A stretch of 64,000 bases of DNA from Priestia megaterium (GTDB lineage: Bacteria > Bacillota > Bacilli > Bacillales > Bacillaceae_H). Numbering within the stretch: the first letter of the stretch is position 1; each line of letters begins with the position of its first letter. The position numbers and the translations under genes are program-made. The stretch lies in assembly GCF_009497655.1 (NCBI RefSeq), contig NZ_CP023317.1:209501-273500 (forward strand), given 5' to 3'. Below the pieces are notes generated by a model. The model was not told the DNA's origin, did no database searches, and saw only the letters and a program-made list of their open reading frames with translations. Shown here in pieces: positions 10,583 through 19,647 of the stretch.

Positions 10583-12112
10583 ATGGAAGGCATGATTGTT
10601 GTATTAGATTTTGGTAGTCAATATAACCAACTGATTACGCGTCGCATTCGCGAGTTCGGAGTATATAGTGAATTGCATCCGCACACAATTACAGCAGAAG
10701 AGATTAAAGCATTAAATCCAAAGGGAATTATTTTCTCTGGAGGCCCAAACAGTGTGTACGGTGAAAACGCATTTCACTGCGATGAAAACATTTTTGAATT
10801 AGGTATTCCTGTTTTAGGTATTTGTTATGGAATGCAATTAATGACTCATCATTTTGGCGGGAAGGTAGAAGGTGCTAGCCATCGTGAATATGGTAAAGCA
10901 GCGATTAACGTACAAAACGATTCATTAATGTACCATGAGTTGCCAAAAGAACAAGTTGTTTGGATGAGTCACGGTGATTTAGTTGTAGAAACACCAGCTG
11001 GTTTTGAAGTGGACGCAACTAGCCCATCTTGTCCAATTGCCGCAATGAGTAACAAAGAAAAGAATATGTACGGAGTGCAGTTCCATCCAGAAGTTCGCCA
11101 TTCAGTGCACGGTAACCATATCTTAAAGAACTTCGTGTTTGAAGTATGTCATGCTGAAGCAAACTGGTCAATTGAGAACTTCATTGAAGTTGAAATGGAT
11201 AAAATCCGTGAAACAGTTGGAGATAGAAAAGTACTTTGCGCACTTAGCGGCGGAGTAGACTCTTCGGTAGTAGCTGTATTAATTCACAAAGCAATTGGTG
11301 ATCAGTTAACATGTATGTTCGTAGATCACGGTTTATTACGTAAAGGTGAAGCTGAAAGCGTAATGGAAACATTTAGCGAAGGCTTTAATATGAACGTAAT
11401 TAAAATCGATGCAAAAGATCGCTTCTTAGAAAAATTAAGCGGTGTATCAGATCCTGAACAAAAGCGTAAAATCATCGGTAATGAATTTATTTATGTATTC
11501 GATGACGAAGCTGCTAAATTAAAAGGGTTTGATTTCCTAGCTCAAGGTACGCTATACACAGATATTATCGAGAGTGGGACAGCTACAGCTCAAACGATTA
11601 AATCTCACCACAATGTAGGTGGATTACCGGAAGATATGCAGTTCAAACTAATCGAACCGTTAAACACGCTATTCAAAGATGAAGTACGTGCATTAGGTTC
11701 TGAATTAGGTATTCCTGATAACATCGTTTGGCGTCAGCCTTTCCCAGGACCAGGTCTAGGTATTCGTGTACTTGGTGCAATTACGGAAGAGAAGTTAGAA
11801 ATTGTACGTGAGTCGGATGCTATTTTACGTGAAGAGATTGCAAAAGCAGACTTAGAGCGCGATATCTGGCAATACTTTACGGTTCTTCCTGACATCCGCA
11901 GTGTAGGTGTAATGGGAGATGCTCGTACGTATGATTACACAATCGGTATTCGTGCTGTTACATCGATTGATGGTATGACTTCTGACTGGGCGCGTATTCC
12001 TTGGGATGTGCTTGAAGTTATCTCAACGCGTATTGTAAACGAAGTTAAGCATATTAACCGCGTAGTGTATGATATTACAAGTAAGCCACCTGCAACAATT
12101 GAATGGGAATAA
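10583..12112 (+). CDS. guaA: GMP synthase (glutamine-hydrolysing)
   Basis: GuaA converts XMP to GMP using ATP and glutamine. The ATG at 10583, with GAGAGGTG upstream, gives 509 residues; an earlier in-frame GTG at 10550 has no ribosome site. The class I amidotransferase domain has Cys81 in GICYGMQ and the catalytic His-x-Glu in QFHPE near 168. The ATP pyrophosphatase P-loop SGGVDSS lies near 224-230, and the dimerisation domain ends in PPATIEWE. Control by a guanine riboswitch makes product feedback likely. Confidence 0.97.
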   Translation: MEGMIVVLDFGSQYNQLITRRIREFGVYSELHPHTITAEEIKALNPKGIIFSGGPNSVYGENAFHCDENIFELGIPVLGICYGMQLMTHHFGGKVEGASHREYGKAAINVQNDSLMYHELPKEQVVWMSHGDLVVETPAGFEVDATSPSCPIAAMSNKEKNMYGVQFHPEVRHSVHGNHILKNFVFEVCHAEANWSIENFIEVEMDKIRETVGDRKVLCALSGGVDSSVVAVLIHKAIGDQLTCMFVDHGLLRKGEAESVMETFSEGFNMNVIKIDAKDRFLEKLSGVSDPEQKRKIIGNEFIYVFDDEAAKLKGFDFLAQGTLYTDIIESGTATAQTIKSHHNVGGLPEDMQFKLIEPLNTLFKDEVRALGSELGIPDNIVWRQPFPGPGLGIRVLGAITEEKLEIVRESDAILREEIAKADLERDIWQYFTVLPDIRSVGVMGDARTYDYTIGIRAVTSIDGMTSDWARIPWDVLEVISTRIVNEVKHINRVVYDITSKPPATIEWE

Positions 12113-12120
12113 TATGTAAG

Positions 12121-12165
12121 AAAACCGAACAAACGAACATTCTTTTATAAGAATGTTCGTTTTTT
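12121..12165. promoter_or_regulatory. Putative PurBox pair (PurR operator) upstream of pbuG
   Basis: Two inverted CGAA-centred boxes are present: AAAACCGAACAAAC (12121-12134) and AATGTTCGTTTTTT (12152-12165). The CGAA at 12126 and the TTCG at 12156 are 30 nt apart, exactly as in the pair before purE. PurR of bacilli binds such tandem inverted boxes and is released by PRPP. The boxes overlap the hairpin that follows guaA. Confidence 0.6.
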
Positions 12166-12166
12166 G
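12132..12166 (+). terminator. Intrinsic terminator after guaA
   Basis: A 13-bp stem AACGAACATTCTT/AAGAATGTTCGTT is followed by six T residues. It ends guaA transcription and also lies over the PurBox pair. Confidence 0.85.
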
Positions 12167-12196
12167 TTGACTTTTTTAAAAAGTTAATGGTAGGAT
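12167..12196 (+). promoter_or_regulatory. Sigma-A promoter of pbuG leader
   Basis: TTGACT (12167-12172) and TAGGAT (12191-12196) are separated by 18 bp, immediately downstream of the PurBox pair and 25 bp before the purine aptamer. Confidence 0.6.
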
Positions 12197-12221
12197 AGTA
12201 ACATAAAACAGCGAGATATAG

Positions 12222-12397
12222 CTTTAATGTCGTATAATCTTGGGGATAAGGCCCAAAAGTTTCTACCGAGCTACCGTAAATGGCTTGACTACGAGAAAGT
12301 AATACATGTATGTATAAAAATCTTTTGTTTTTTGCTCATACAGTTCTCTTTTAGTCGATTTTATGCCTTTACGCGCCATAGTGTAGAGGCATTTTTT
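12222..12397 (+). promoter_or_regulatory. Purine (guanine-type) riboswitch controlling pbuG
   Basis: The aptamer spans 12222-12299, with P1 TCGTA/TACGA extended by CTTT/AAAG. L2 is GATAAGG, J2/3 is GTTTCTACC, L3 is CCGTAAA and the junction is GACTACG. The C marks guanine/hypoxanthine specificity. A terminator with arms ATGCCTTTACGC (12363-12374) and GTGTAGAGGCAT (12381-12392) and a T tract sits before the gene. Confidence 0.93.
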
Positions 12398-12443
12398 ATG
12401 GCTTGCCTAAGTGCATGCGGCTTCTATAAAGGGAGGAAAAAAC

Positions 12444-13769
12444 GTGAAGAAGTATTTTCGTTTTGAAGAGCTTGGTACTAGCTACCGAAAAGAGTTTATA
12501 GCTGGCCTTACAACTTTTCTATCTATGGCTTACATTTTATTTGTTAATCCATCTGTGCTGTCACTAAGTGATGTAAAGGATCTACCTGACAGTATGAGAA
12601 TGGACCAAGGGGCTGTATTTACAGCTACTGCTTTAGCGGCAGCTTTGGGATCAATTGTTATGGGAGTGCTTGGTAGATATCCAATTTCATTAGCTCCAGG
12701 TATGGGATTAAACGCATTTTTTGCTTATACAGTTGTTCTGACGATGGGAATTCCATGGCAGACGGCTTTAACGGGTGTTATGATATCAGGTGTTATTTTT
12801 ATTCTTTTAACATTAACAAGCCTGCGAGAAAAAATTATTAATTCTATTCCTATTGAATTAAAAATGGCTGTTGGAGCAGGTATTGGTTTATTTATTAGTT
12901 TTATTGGTATGAAAGGTGCGGGAATCATCGTCAAAGATGATGCCACATTCGTTGGACTGGGTGATTTGACGAACCCAACAACATTACTTGCGGTTTTTGG
13001 TATTGTCATTACTATTGTATTAATGGTGCTTCGAGTAAATGCAGCTGTATTTATCGGTATGATTGTAACGGCTGTAGCAGGTATGGCTTTTGGTTTAATT
13101 GATACACCTAAAGCAGTGGTTTCATCGGTTCCTAGTCTTGACCCGACGTTTGGGGCAGCTTTCCAAAATATCGGTGATATCTTTACTGTAAAGATGCTAG
13201 TCGTCATTTTAACTTTCTTATTCGTTGATTTCTTCGATACAGCAGGTACGATGGTTGCTGTAGCGAGTCAAGCTGGGCTTATGAAAGATAATAAGCTGCC
13301 GCGAGCGGGCAGAGCGTTATTGGCAGATTCTAGTGCGATTGTAGTTGGTGCTGTTCTTGGTACCTCATCAACAACAGCTTACGTAGAGTCTACGGCTGGA
13401 GTAGCAGCGGGCGGACGTTCAGGATTTACTGCAATTGTAACGGCGGCGTTTTTCTTAGTTGCACTGTTCTTTTCTCCGTTGTTAGCGGTCGTAACACCAG
13501 CTGTTACTGCGCCAGCTTTAATTACGGTAGGAGCTCTGATGGTGTCAAACTTAGGAGAAATCAATTGGAAAGAGTTCGAAGTGGCAGTTCCGGCATTTTT
13601 CACGGTGATCATGATGCCATTAACGTACAGCATTGCAACAGGCATTGCGGTTGGCTTTATCTTTTATCCTATTACAATGTTATGCAGCAAGCGTGGAAAA
13701 GAAGTGCATCCCATTATGTATGCTCTCTGTATCATCTTCATACTCTATTTCGCGTTCTTAGCAGAATAG
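12444..13769 (+). CDS. pbuG: Hypoxanthine/guanine permease PbuG
   Basis: PbuG is a membrane symporter of the AzgA/NCS2 family that imports hypoxanthine and guanine. Starting at the GTG at 12444 (AAAGGGAGG upstream) gives 441 residues, the usual length, beginning MKKYFRFEELGTSYRKE. Conserved segments include TTFLSMAYILFVNP, APGMGLNAFF and FVDFFDTAGT. An ATG 33 bp upstream lies within leader sequence and is not needed. The riboswitch and PurBoxes upstream fit purine-repressed uptake. Confidence 0.95.
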   Translation: MKKYFRFEELGTSYRKEFIAGLTTFLSMAYILFVNPSVLSLSDVKDLPDSMRMDQGAVFTATALAAALGSIVMGVLGRYPISLAPGMGLNAFFAYTVVLTMGIPWQTALTGVMISGVIFILLTLTSLREKIINSIPIELKMAVGAGIGLFISFIGMKGAGIIVKDDATFVGLGDLTNPTTLLAVFGIVITIVLMVLRVNAAVFIGMIVTAVAGMAFGLIDTPKAVVSSVPSLDPTFGAAFQNIGDIFTVKMLVVILTFLFVDFFDTAGTMVAVASQAGLMKDNKLPRAGRALLADSSAIVVGAVLGTSSTTAYVESTAGVAAGGRSGFTAIVTAAFFLVALFFSPLLAVVTPAVTAPALITVGALMVSNLGEINWKEFEVAVPAFFTVIMMPLTYSIATGIAVGFIFYPITMLCSKRGKEVHPIMYALCIIFILYFAFLAE

Positions 13770-13776
13770 TTTAAAT

Positions 13777-13811
13777 AAAAAAGCTCAGTTTAATGACTGG
13801 GCTTTTTTTTT
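13777..13811 (+). terminator. Intrinsic terminator of pbuG
   Basis: The stem AAAAAAGCTCAGT pairs with ACTGGGCTTTTTT across a short loop and ends in a long T tract. Confidence 0.92.
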
Positions 13812-13931
13812 ATGGTAAGATAAGAAAACTGCATAGCGGCTAGATTGCTATTGTAATAGAGGTTAATTGGTTACTTTACTGAAGGTTTACTTCATTAACT
13901 TTTTTATTTATAAACTTTTTTAGAAAAACGA

Positions 13932-14043
13932 TTGACTCTATATATTATATATGGTAAATTATTAAATGTCGCTGATGAACAGCGCAGTTGAGAGAAACAT
14001 CTTAAAAAAAGATGTTGACATCAAAATAATAGAATGTTATACT
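13932..14043 (+). promoter_or_regulatory. Tandem rRNA operon promoters P1 and P2
   Basis: P1 has TTGACT (13932-13937), 17 bp, TAAATT (13955-13960). P2 has TTGACA (14015-14020), 17 bp, TATACT (14038-14043). Two tandem near-consensus promoters followed by the leader segment GAACTTTGAAAACTGAAC (about 14071-14088) are typical of Bacillus rrn operons. The control region therefore looks intact although the operon body is missing. Confidence 0.85.
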
Positions 14044-14143
14044 AATAAAGTTGCTTCAGAGCAACGGTTGAACTTTGAAAACTGAACAAAGCGACAAACG
14101 TCAACGTTAATTTTTTATTTTTTAAATGAGCAAGTCAAACATT

Positions 14144-14249
<106 letters not shown>

Positions 14250-14327
14250 ACCGAACACGGAAGTTAAGCTCTTTAGCGCCAATGGTAGTTGGGACTTTGT
14301 CCCTGTGAGAGTAGGACGTTGCCAGGC
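14250..14327 (+). rRNA. Truncated 5S rRNA (3' part only)
   Basis: From CCGAACACGGAAG to GTTGCCAGGC this is the last two thirds of a Bacillus-type 5S rRNA. The first third, including the 5' strand of the closing helix, is missing. It is fused to the 16S 5' fragment; AC is shared at the joint, so the breakpoint is ambiguous by two bases. The rest of 16S, the spacers and all of 23S are absent. Confidence 0.93.
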
Positions 14328-14331
14328 CAAT

Positions 14332-14367
14332 AAAAAGACTAGTCATTCAATGACTAGTCTTTTTTGT
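14332..14367 (+). terminator. rRNA operon terminator
   Basis: A perfect palindrome with arms AAAAAGACTAGTCATT and AATGACTAGTCTTTTT, followed by more T residues, ends the truncated rRNA unit. Confidence 0.93.
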
Positions 14368-14492
14368 TTCTAAAAATTACAGCATGAATTTAACTTTTAA
14401 ATTATGTTACACTATAGTGGATTCATTTAATTTTTGTTATAAAAGCTCTTTTTGACGCTGTAAGAAACTTTTTTCGAACTGGAGGCTGCATT

Positions 14493-14693
14493 TTGGGTAA
14501 GAAATCAAAAAAAGTACTGTATGAATTACAAGAAAATGAAACAATCGCAAGTTGTTTAGATCGGATGAAAAAAGATGGGTATATGCCTGTTCGACGAATG
14601 GAAAAGCCTATTTTTGAAGAAAAAGAAATAAATGGTAAAAAGGACTATGTTCCGGTAAAGCAACGGATTGTTTTCGAAGGGAAAAGTCTCTAA
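14493..14693 (+). CDS. yebG: NETI motif protein, YebG-like
   Basis: This 66-residue basic protein has the NETI motif at residues 15-18 within the conserved run YELQENETI. It matches the small YebG family found just before purE in Bacillus. Function is unknown. The start is TTG at 14493, with GGAGG 8 nt upstream. Its stop codon borders the first PurBox of the purE promoter. Confidence 0.82.
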   Translation: MGKKSKKVLYELQENETIASCLDRMKKDGYMPVRRMEKPIFEEKEINGKKDYVPVKQRIVFEGKSL

Positions 14694-14735
14694 ATACGAA
14701 CATTTTAATGATAAAAATAGTAAACATTCGATTTT
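14692..14735. promoter_or_regulatory. PurBox pair (PurR operator) upstream of purE
   Basis: Two inverted boxes, AAATACGAACATTT (14692-14705) and AAACATTCGATTTT (14722-14735), have CGAA and TTCG cores starting 30 nt apart. This is the known architecture of the PurR operator upstream of the Bacillus subtilis pur operon, just before the -35 element. Confidence 0.85.
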
Positions 14736-14739
14736 TAGG

Positions 14740-14769
14740 TTGACTTTTTTCTAGTTTGGCTGTTATTAT
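14740..14769 (+). promoter_or_regulatory. Sigma-A promoter of the pur operon
   Basis: TTGACT (14740-14745) and TATTAT (14764-14769) are 18 bp apart, immediately after the second PurBox. Transcription would begin about 20 bp before the purine aptamer. Confidence 0.75.
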
Positions 14770-14795
14770 TAAGTTGTCAATTGAGATATCCGAAA

Positions 14796-14980
14796 CCTCA
14801 TATAATAGTGGGAATATGGCCCACGAGTTTCTACCCGATGACCGTAAATCATTGGACTATGAGGAGAGTACAATTACTAAATAGGTAAACATGATTCCTT
14901 TTCAAAAGGAATGTTGATACATGAAACCTAGGGTAGTTGTGGCTTTCCTTTAGTGAGCCATAACTTACCCTAGGTTTTTT
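14796..14980 (+). promoter_or_regulatory. Purine (guanine-type) riboswitch controlling purE operon
   Basis: The aptamer spans 14796-14864. P1 is CCTCATA/TATGAGG, P2 is GTGGG/CCCAC with loop AATATGG, J2/3 is GTTTCTACC, and L3 is CCGTAAA. The junction GACTATG predicts guanine recognition. A small hairpin ATTCCTTTT/AAAAGGAAT follows. The terminator is very long: arms at 14925-14944 and 14956-14976 (AACCTAGGGTA against TTACCCTAGGTT) with one bulge, then a T tract. Confidence 0.95.
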
Positions 14981-15007
14981 TATAACGTGAAAAAGGAGCT
15001 TTTATTC

Positions 15008-15496
15008 ATGAATGTAAAAGTTGCTGTTGTAATGGGCAGTCAGTCAGACTGGAGCACTATGAAATATGCGTGTGACATTTTAGATGAATTAAATATTCAA
15101 TATGAAAAGAAAGTTGTATCAGCACATCGAACGCCGGATTATATGTTTGAATATGCTGAAACAGCGAAAGAACGAGGGATTAAAGTTATTATTGCTGGCG
15201 CTGGGGGTGCTGCGCACTTACCTGGTATGATTGCCGCAAAAACAATTTTACCTGTAATAGGAGTACCCGTTAAATCAAGTAACTTAAACGGTTTAGATTC
15301 ACTTTTATCGATTGTTCAAATGCCAGGCGGCGTACCGGTAGCTACAGTAGCTATTGGGAAAGCTGGTTCTACGAACGCTGGCCTGCTAGCAGCACAAATC
15401 TTAGCAACACAGGATCCAACGTTAAGTGATCAACTTGAAAATCGTAGAGAGTCTATTAAATCATCTGTGTTAGAAAGTAGTGATCAACTTGTCTAA
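15008..15496 (+). CDS. purE: N5-carboxyaminoimidazole ribonucleotide mutase PurE
   Basis: PurE (class I) converts N5-CAIR to CAIR in IMP synthesis. The ATG at 15008, with AAAAGGAG upstream, gives 162 residues. An earlier in-frame GTG overlaps the ribosome site. Conserved segments are [10 protein letters not shown] near the start, SAHRTP, and the glycine-rich [11 protein letters not shown]. It heads the twelve-gene pur operon and overlaps purK. Confidence 0.97.
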   Translation: MNVKVAVVMGSQSDWSTMKYACDILDELNIQYEKKVVSAHRTPDYMFEYAETAKERGIKVIIAGAGGAAHLPGMIAAKTILPVIGVPVKSSNLNGLDSLLSIVQMPGGVPVATVAIGKAGSTNAGLLAAQILATQDPTLSDQLENRRESIKSSVLESSDQLV

Positions 15497-16634
15497 TTTA
15501 CTTATACCTCCTGGTAAAACAATTGGAATCGTAGGCGGTGGACAGCTAGGAAGAATGATTGCACTATCTGCTAAAGAAATGGGTTATTACATTGCAGTGC
15601 TTGAACCAACAGAAGATTCTCCTTGCGGTCAAGTAGCAGATATTAAAGTCATTGGCAACTATGATGATAGAAAAGCGGTTGAACAGCTTGCTGAAGTGTC
15701 AGATGTCATCACCTATGAATTTGAAAACGTTGATGTTGAGATGATGAAATGGCTAGAAACAAAATGCTACGTGCCACAAGGCAGTCATTTACTAGCCGTT
15801 ACACAAAATCGTCGTTTAGAAAAAGAAATGATTACAAAGCTTAATCTAGACGTTCCTGATTACGCAATCGTTACGACTGAAGAAGAACTTTTAAAAGCTG
15901 TCGAAACAATTGGTTATCCATGTGTCGTAAAAACTTGCCGAGGCGGATATGACGGTAAAGGGCAAGTTCTAGTGAAAAATGAGAATAATATTCGTGAAGC
16001 AGCTGAGCTATTAGCACAGTCGGAATGCATTGTAGAACAGTGGATGAACTTAGATAAAGAAGTATCAGTTATTGTACACCGAAATGCAAAAGGCGAAACG
16101 GTATGTTTACCAGTAGCTGAGAACATTCATAAGCATCATATTTTGCACCAAACGATTGTTCCGGCACGTATTACAGCAGATCAAGAAGCGAAAGCTCTTC
16201 AATATGCGCAAGAAATAGCAAAAGGATTAGATTTAGTTGGTACATTAGCAGTTGAGATGTTCCTAACTGAAGAAGGTCAGCTTTATATAAATGAAATGGC
16301 ACCTAGACCTCATAACTCAGGTCATTATTCAATCAATGCTTGTGATCTTTCTCAATTTCAGCAGCATGTAAGAGCCATTTGTAACTGGACCCTAGCACAG
16401 CCGACTTTATTAAAACCTGCTGTGATGGTTAACCTATTAGGGGAACATATTGAGAACACAATGGCAAAAATCGAATGTTTAGATGATATGCACTTACATT
16501 TGTACGGAAAAAAAGTTGCAAAAGAGAAGAGAAAAATGGGACATATCACGGTATTAGCTGATAAGATAGATGAGGCGATAGAAAAAGCCGAATCTCTAGG
16601 AATTTGGGAAAGAACGGAGGAAGTAACAACATGA
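15480..16634 (+). CDS. purK: N5-carboxyaminoimidazole ribonucleotide synthase PurK
   Basis: PurK is the ATP-grasp enzyme that carboxylates AIR with bicarbonate to give N5-CAIR for PurE. The product is about 384 residues. An N-terminal [11 protein letters not shown] motif, central ATP-grasp glycine loop [10 protein letters not shown], and the metal-binding [13 protein letters not shown] are visible. Two starts are possible, GTG at 15480 or TTG at 15489; neither has a strong ribosome site. Both overlap purE, suggesting coupling. Confidence 0.95.
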   Translation: MINLSNLLIPPGKTIGIVGGGQLGRMIALSAKEMGYYIAVLEPTEDSPCGQVADIKVIGNYDDRKAVEQLAEVSDVITYEFENVDVEMMKWLETKCYVPQGSHLLAVTQNRRLEKEMITKLNLDVPDYAIVTTEEELLKAVETIGYPCVVKTCRGGYDGKGQVLVKNENNIREAAELLAQSECIVEQWMNLDKEVSVIVHRNAKGETVCLPVAENIHKHHILHQTIVPARITADQEAKALQYAQEIAKGLDLVGTLAVEMFLTEEGQLYINEMAPRPHNSGHYSINACDLSQFQQHVRAICNWTLAQPTLLKPAVMVNLLGEHIENTMAKIECLDDMHLHLYGKKVAKEKRKMGHITVLADKIDEAIEKAESLGIWERTEEVTT

Positions 16635-17923
16635 TTGAACGTTATACAAGACCAGAAATGGCAGCTATTTGGACAGAAGAAAATAAATTTAAAGCTTGGT
16701 TAGAAGTTGAAATTCTAGCTTGCGAAGCATGGTCAGAATTAGGACATATTCCGAAAGAAGATGTGAAGTTAATTCGTCAAAATGCATCTTTTGATATTAA
16801 CCGCATCAATGAAATTGAACTAGAAACGCGTCATGACGTAGTAGCTTTCACTCGTGCAGTATCTGAAACGCTTGGTGAAGAGCGCAAGTGGGTACACTAC
16901 GGTTTGACTTCAACTGACGTAGTTGATACAGCTCTATCTTATTTATTAAAGCAAGCTAATGAAATCTTGCTAAGTGACGTAGAGCGCTTTGTAGAAGTAC
17001 TAAAGGAAAAAGCTCAAGAACATAAATATACGGTTATGATGGGACGTACACACGGTGTACACGCTGAGCCAACGACATTTGGTTTGAAAATGGGATTATG
17101 GTATGAAGAAATGAAGCGTAACCTAGAGCGTTTAAAACGTGCTGCAGCTGAAGTGGAATTTGGTAAAATGTCAGGAGCAGTTGGAACGTTCGCTAACATC
17201 GATCCTTTCGTTGAAAAATACGTATGTGAGAAGTTAGGAATTTCACCAGCACCAATCTCTACGCAAACATTACAGCGTGACCGTCATGCACACTATATGT
17301 CAGTACTAGCGTTAATTGCGACATCTATTGAGAAATTTGCAGTAGAAGTTCGCGGTCTTCAAAAAAGTGAAACACGTGAGGTTGAAGAATATTTTGCAAA
17401 AGGTCAAAAAGGCTCATCTGCAATGCCTCATAAACGTAATCCAATCGGTTCTGAGAACGTAACGGGACTTGCTCGCTTAATTCGCGGCTATATGGTTACA
17501 GCTTATGATAATGTACCGCTTTGGCATGAGCGTGACATCTCTCATTCATCGGCAGAGCGTGTCATCTTACCTGATGCAACGATTGCTTTGAATTACATGT
17601 TAAATCGTTTTGCAAATATTGTTAAAAACTTAACAGTATTCCCTGACAACATGAAGCACAACATGGATCGTACACTAGGGCTAATTTACTCACAGCGTGT
17701 ACTTTTAACATTAATTAACAAAGGTATGGTACGTGAAGAAGCATACGACTTAGTACAGCCAAAAGCAATGGAAGCATGGGAAACGCAAGTTCCTTTCCGT
17801 TCTTTAATTGAAGGCGAAGAGCGCATTACTCGCCACTTATCGCCAGAAGAGATTGAAGATTGCTTCGATCATAAGCACCATTTAAAAAATGTAGATATGA
17901 TTTTTGAACGTTTAGGTCTTTAA
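16631..17923 (+). CDS. purB: Adenylosuccinate lyase PurB
   Basis: PurB cleaves SAICAR to AICAR and adenylosuccinate to AMP. From the ATG at 16631 (CGGAGGAAG upstream) the product is 430 residues. The superfamily signature [11 protein letters not shown] lies near 261-271, and the catalytic His segment TSTDVVDTA and [15 protein letters not shown] precede it. ATG overlaps the purK stop codon as ATGA. Confidence 0.97.
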   Translation: MIERYTRPEMAAIWTEENKFKAWLEVEILACEAWSELGHIPKEDVKLIRQNASFDINRINEIELETRHDVVAFTRAVSETLGEERKWVHYGLTSTDVVDTALSYLLKQANEILLSDVERFVEVLKEKAQEHKYTVMMGRTHGVHAEPTTFGLKMGLWYEEMKRNLERLKRAAAEVEFGKMSGAVGTFANIDPFVEKYVCEKLGISPAPISTQTLQRDRHAHYMSVLALIATSIEKFAVEVRGLQKSETREVEEYFAKGQKGSSAMPHKRNPIGSENVTGLARLIRGYMVTAYDNVPLWHERDISHSSAERVILPDATIALNYMLNRFANIVKNLTVFPDNMKHNMDRTLGLIYSQRVLLTLINKGMVREEAYDLVQPKAMEAWETQVPFRSLIEGEERITRHLSPEEIEDCFDHKHHLKNVDMIFERLGL

Positions 17924-17924
17924 T

Positions 17925-17952
17925 AAAAAAGGCAAGGCACGTCCTTGCCTTT
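17925..17952 (+). terminator. Intercistronic hairpin between purB and purC
   Basis: A 10-bp stem AAAGGCAAGG/CCTTGCCTTT with a five-base loop is followed by only a short T run. It resembles an intrinsic terminator but lies inside the operon, so it probably gives partial termination or RNA processing rather than a full stop. Confidence 0.6.
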
Positions 17953-17997
17953 ATCTAAGAAAGTGTATCTGAATATTCTGTATGTAGAGGTGACAGC

Positions 17998-18705
17998 ATG
18001 GAAAAGCAAGAGTTACTTTATGAAGGAAAAGCGAAAAAAATTTACGCTACTGATGAGCAAGATGTACTGTGGGTTGCTTATAAAAATGAAGCTACAGCAT
18101 TCAACGGTCAGAAAAAAGCAGAGATTAGCGGAAAAGCACAGCTGAACAATCAAATTAGTAGTTTACTATTTTCAATGTTACATGAGCAAGGGATTACAAC
18201 TCACTTTGTGAAGCAGCTTTCAGATCATGAACAGGCGGTTAAGAAAGTAGAAATTGTTCCGCTTGAAGTCGTTGTACGAAATGCTACAGCAGGAAGCCTT
18301 GCGAAGCGAATTGGCGTAGAAGAAGGTATTCGTTTTGAACAGCCAATCGTTGAACTTTACTACAAAGATGATGCGCTTGGTGATCCATTAATTCTTGCAG
18401 AACATGCGATTTTCCTTAAGGCTGCAACTCAAGAAGAGATTGATAGTTTAAAGGCACAAGCACTTCAAATCAACGAAGTATTATCGAAATTTTTCAAAGA
18501 TAAAGACATTTTCTTAGTGGATTTTAAATTAGAATTCGGCCGTACTTCTCAAGGCGACATTATTTTAGCGGATGAAATTTCACCTGACACTTGCCGCTTC
18601 TGGGATGTTCATACGAACGAAAAATTAGATAAAGATGTATTCCGCAGAGACTTAGGCGGTTTAACAGAAGCATACGAAAAAATCTTACAGCGAATCGGAG
18701 GATAA
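17998..18705 (+). CDS. purC: SAICAR synthetase PurC
   Basis: PurC joins CAIR and aspartate with ATP to form SAICAR. The 235 residues start at ATG 17998 with AGAGGTG upstream. Conserved parts include LYEGKAKKIY at the N-terminus, VVVRNATAGSLAKR in the middle, and LVDFKLEFG with DEISPDTCRFWD near the end. Confidence 0.97.
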   Translation: MEKQELLYEGKAKKIYATDEQDVLWVAYKNEATAFNGQKKAEISGKAQLNNQISSLLFSMLHEQGITTHFVKQLSDHEQAVKKVEIVPLEVVVRNATAGSLAKRIGVEEGIRFEQPIVELYYKDDALGDPLILAEHAIFLKAATQEEIDSLKAQALQINEVLSKFFKDKDIFLVDFKLEFGRTSQGDIILADEISPDTCRFWDVHTNEKLDKDVFRRDLGGLTEAYEKILQRIGG

Positions 18706-18712
18706 CCCAACC

Positions 18713-18964
18713 ATGTATAAAGTAAAAGTATTTGTCACATTAAGAGAAAGTGTATTAGACCCTCAAGGAGTAGCCGTTAAAAATTCATTGCACCGTATGT
18801 CTTATGAAGAAGTTCAAGAAGTACGCATCGGTAAATTTTTAGAGCTAACAATCGACAGCACAGATTCATTAGATGAACGCGTAAAAGAAATGTGTGAAAA
18901 GCTTTTAGTTAATACAGTAATTGAAGATTACCGTTACGAGGTTGAGGAGGTTGTCGTACAGTGA
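18713..18964 (+). CDS. purS: FGAM synthase subunit PurS
   Basis: PurS is the 83-residue small subunit that holds PurQ and PurL together in the three-part FGAM synthase of Gram-positive bacteria. The motif [15 protein letters not shown] opens the protein. Its TGA stop overlaps the GTG start of purQ. Confidence 0.95.
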   Translation: MYKVKVFVTLRESVLDPQGVAVKNSLHRMSYEEVQEVRIGKFLELTIDSTDSLDERVKEMCEKLLVNTVIEDYRYEVEEVVVQ

Positions 18965-19647
18965 AATTTGCTGTAATTGTTTTTCCAGGATCAAACTGTG
19001 ACGTAGATATGTATCATGCTATCAAAGATGAGCTTGGTGAAGAAGTAGATTACGTTTGGCACGATACAGAATCATTAGATCAATATGATGGTATCTTGCT
19101 TCCAGGTGGTTTCTCATATGGAGATTACCTTCGTTCAGGTGCTATCGCTCGCTTCTCAAATGTAATGGATGCTGTAAAAAAAGCAGCAAGCCAAGGAAAG
19201 CCAGTACTAGGTGTATGTAATGGATTCCAAATTTTATTAGAAGCAGGATTACTGCCAGGTGCTATGCGCCGTAATGAAAACTTAAAATTCATCTGTAAAA
19301 CAGTGAATTTGAAAGTAGCTAATAACGAAACAATGTTTACAAATGCTTATGGCAAAGATGAAGTAATTGCTATTCCAGTGGCACACGGTGAAGGCAACTA
19401 CTATTGTGATGAACATACGTTACAAAAATTGATTGAAAACAACCAGATTCTTTTCCAATACGCAGGTGATAATCCAAACGGAAGTCTTCAAGATATTGCA
19501 GGGATTACGAACGAAACAGGCAACGTATTAGGAATGATGCCTCACCCAGAAAGAGCGGTAAGCGATCTTTTAGGAAGCGCGGACGGACTTAAATTATTTC
19601 AATCAATCGTAAAGCAGTGGAGGGAACAAAATGTCGTTACTTCTTGA
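18961..19647 (+). CDS. purQ: FGAM synthase glutaminase subunit PurQ
   Basis: PurQ is the class I glutamine amidotransferase that delivers ammonia to PurL. The 228 residues start at GTG 18961. The nucleophile Cys lies in VLGVCNGFQ and the catalytic His in MMPHPERA near the C-terminus. It overlaps purS by 4 bp and purL by 17 bp. Confidence 0.96.
   Translation: MKFAVIVFPGSNCDVDMYHAIKDELGEEVDYVWHDTESLDQYDGILLPGGFSYGDYLRSGAIARFSNVMDAVKKAASQGKPVLGVCNGFQILLEAGLLPGAMRRNENLKFICKTVNLKVANNETMFTNAYGKDEVIAIPVAHGEGNYYCDEHTLQKLIENNQILFQYAGDNPNGSLQDIAGITNETGNVLGMMPHPERAVSDLLGSADGLKLFQSIVKQWREQNVVTS

Noticed and set aside
12227-12466. 79-codon frame before pbuG
   Set aside because: It runs through the purine aptamer and terminator and overlaps the pbuG start; it is riboswitch sequence.
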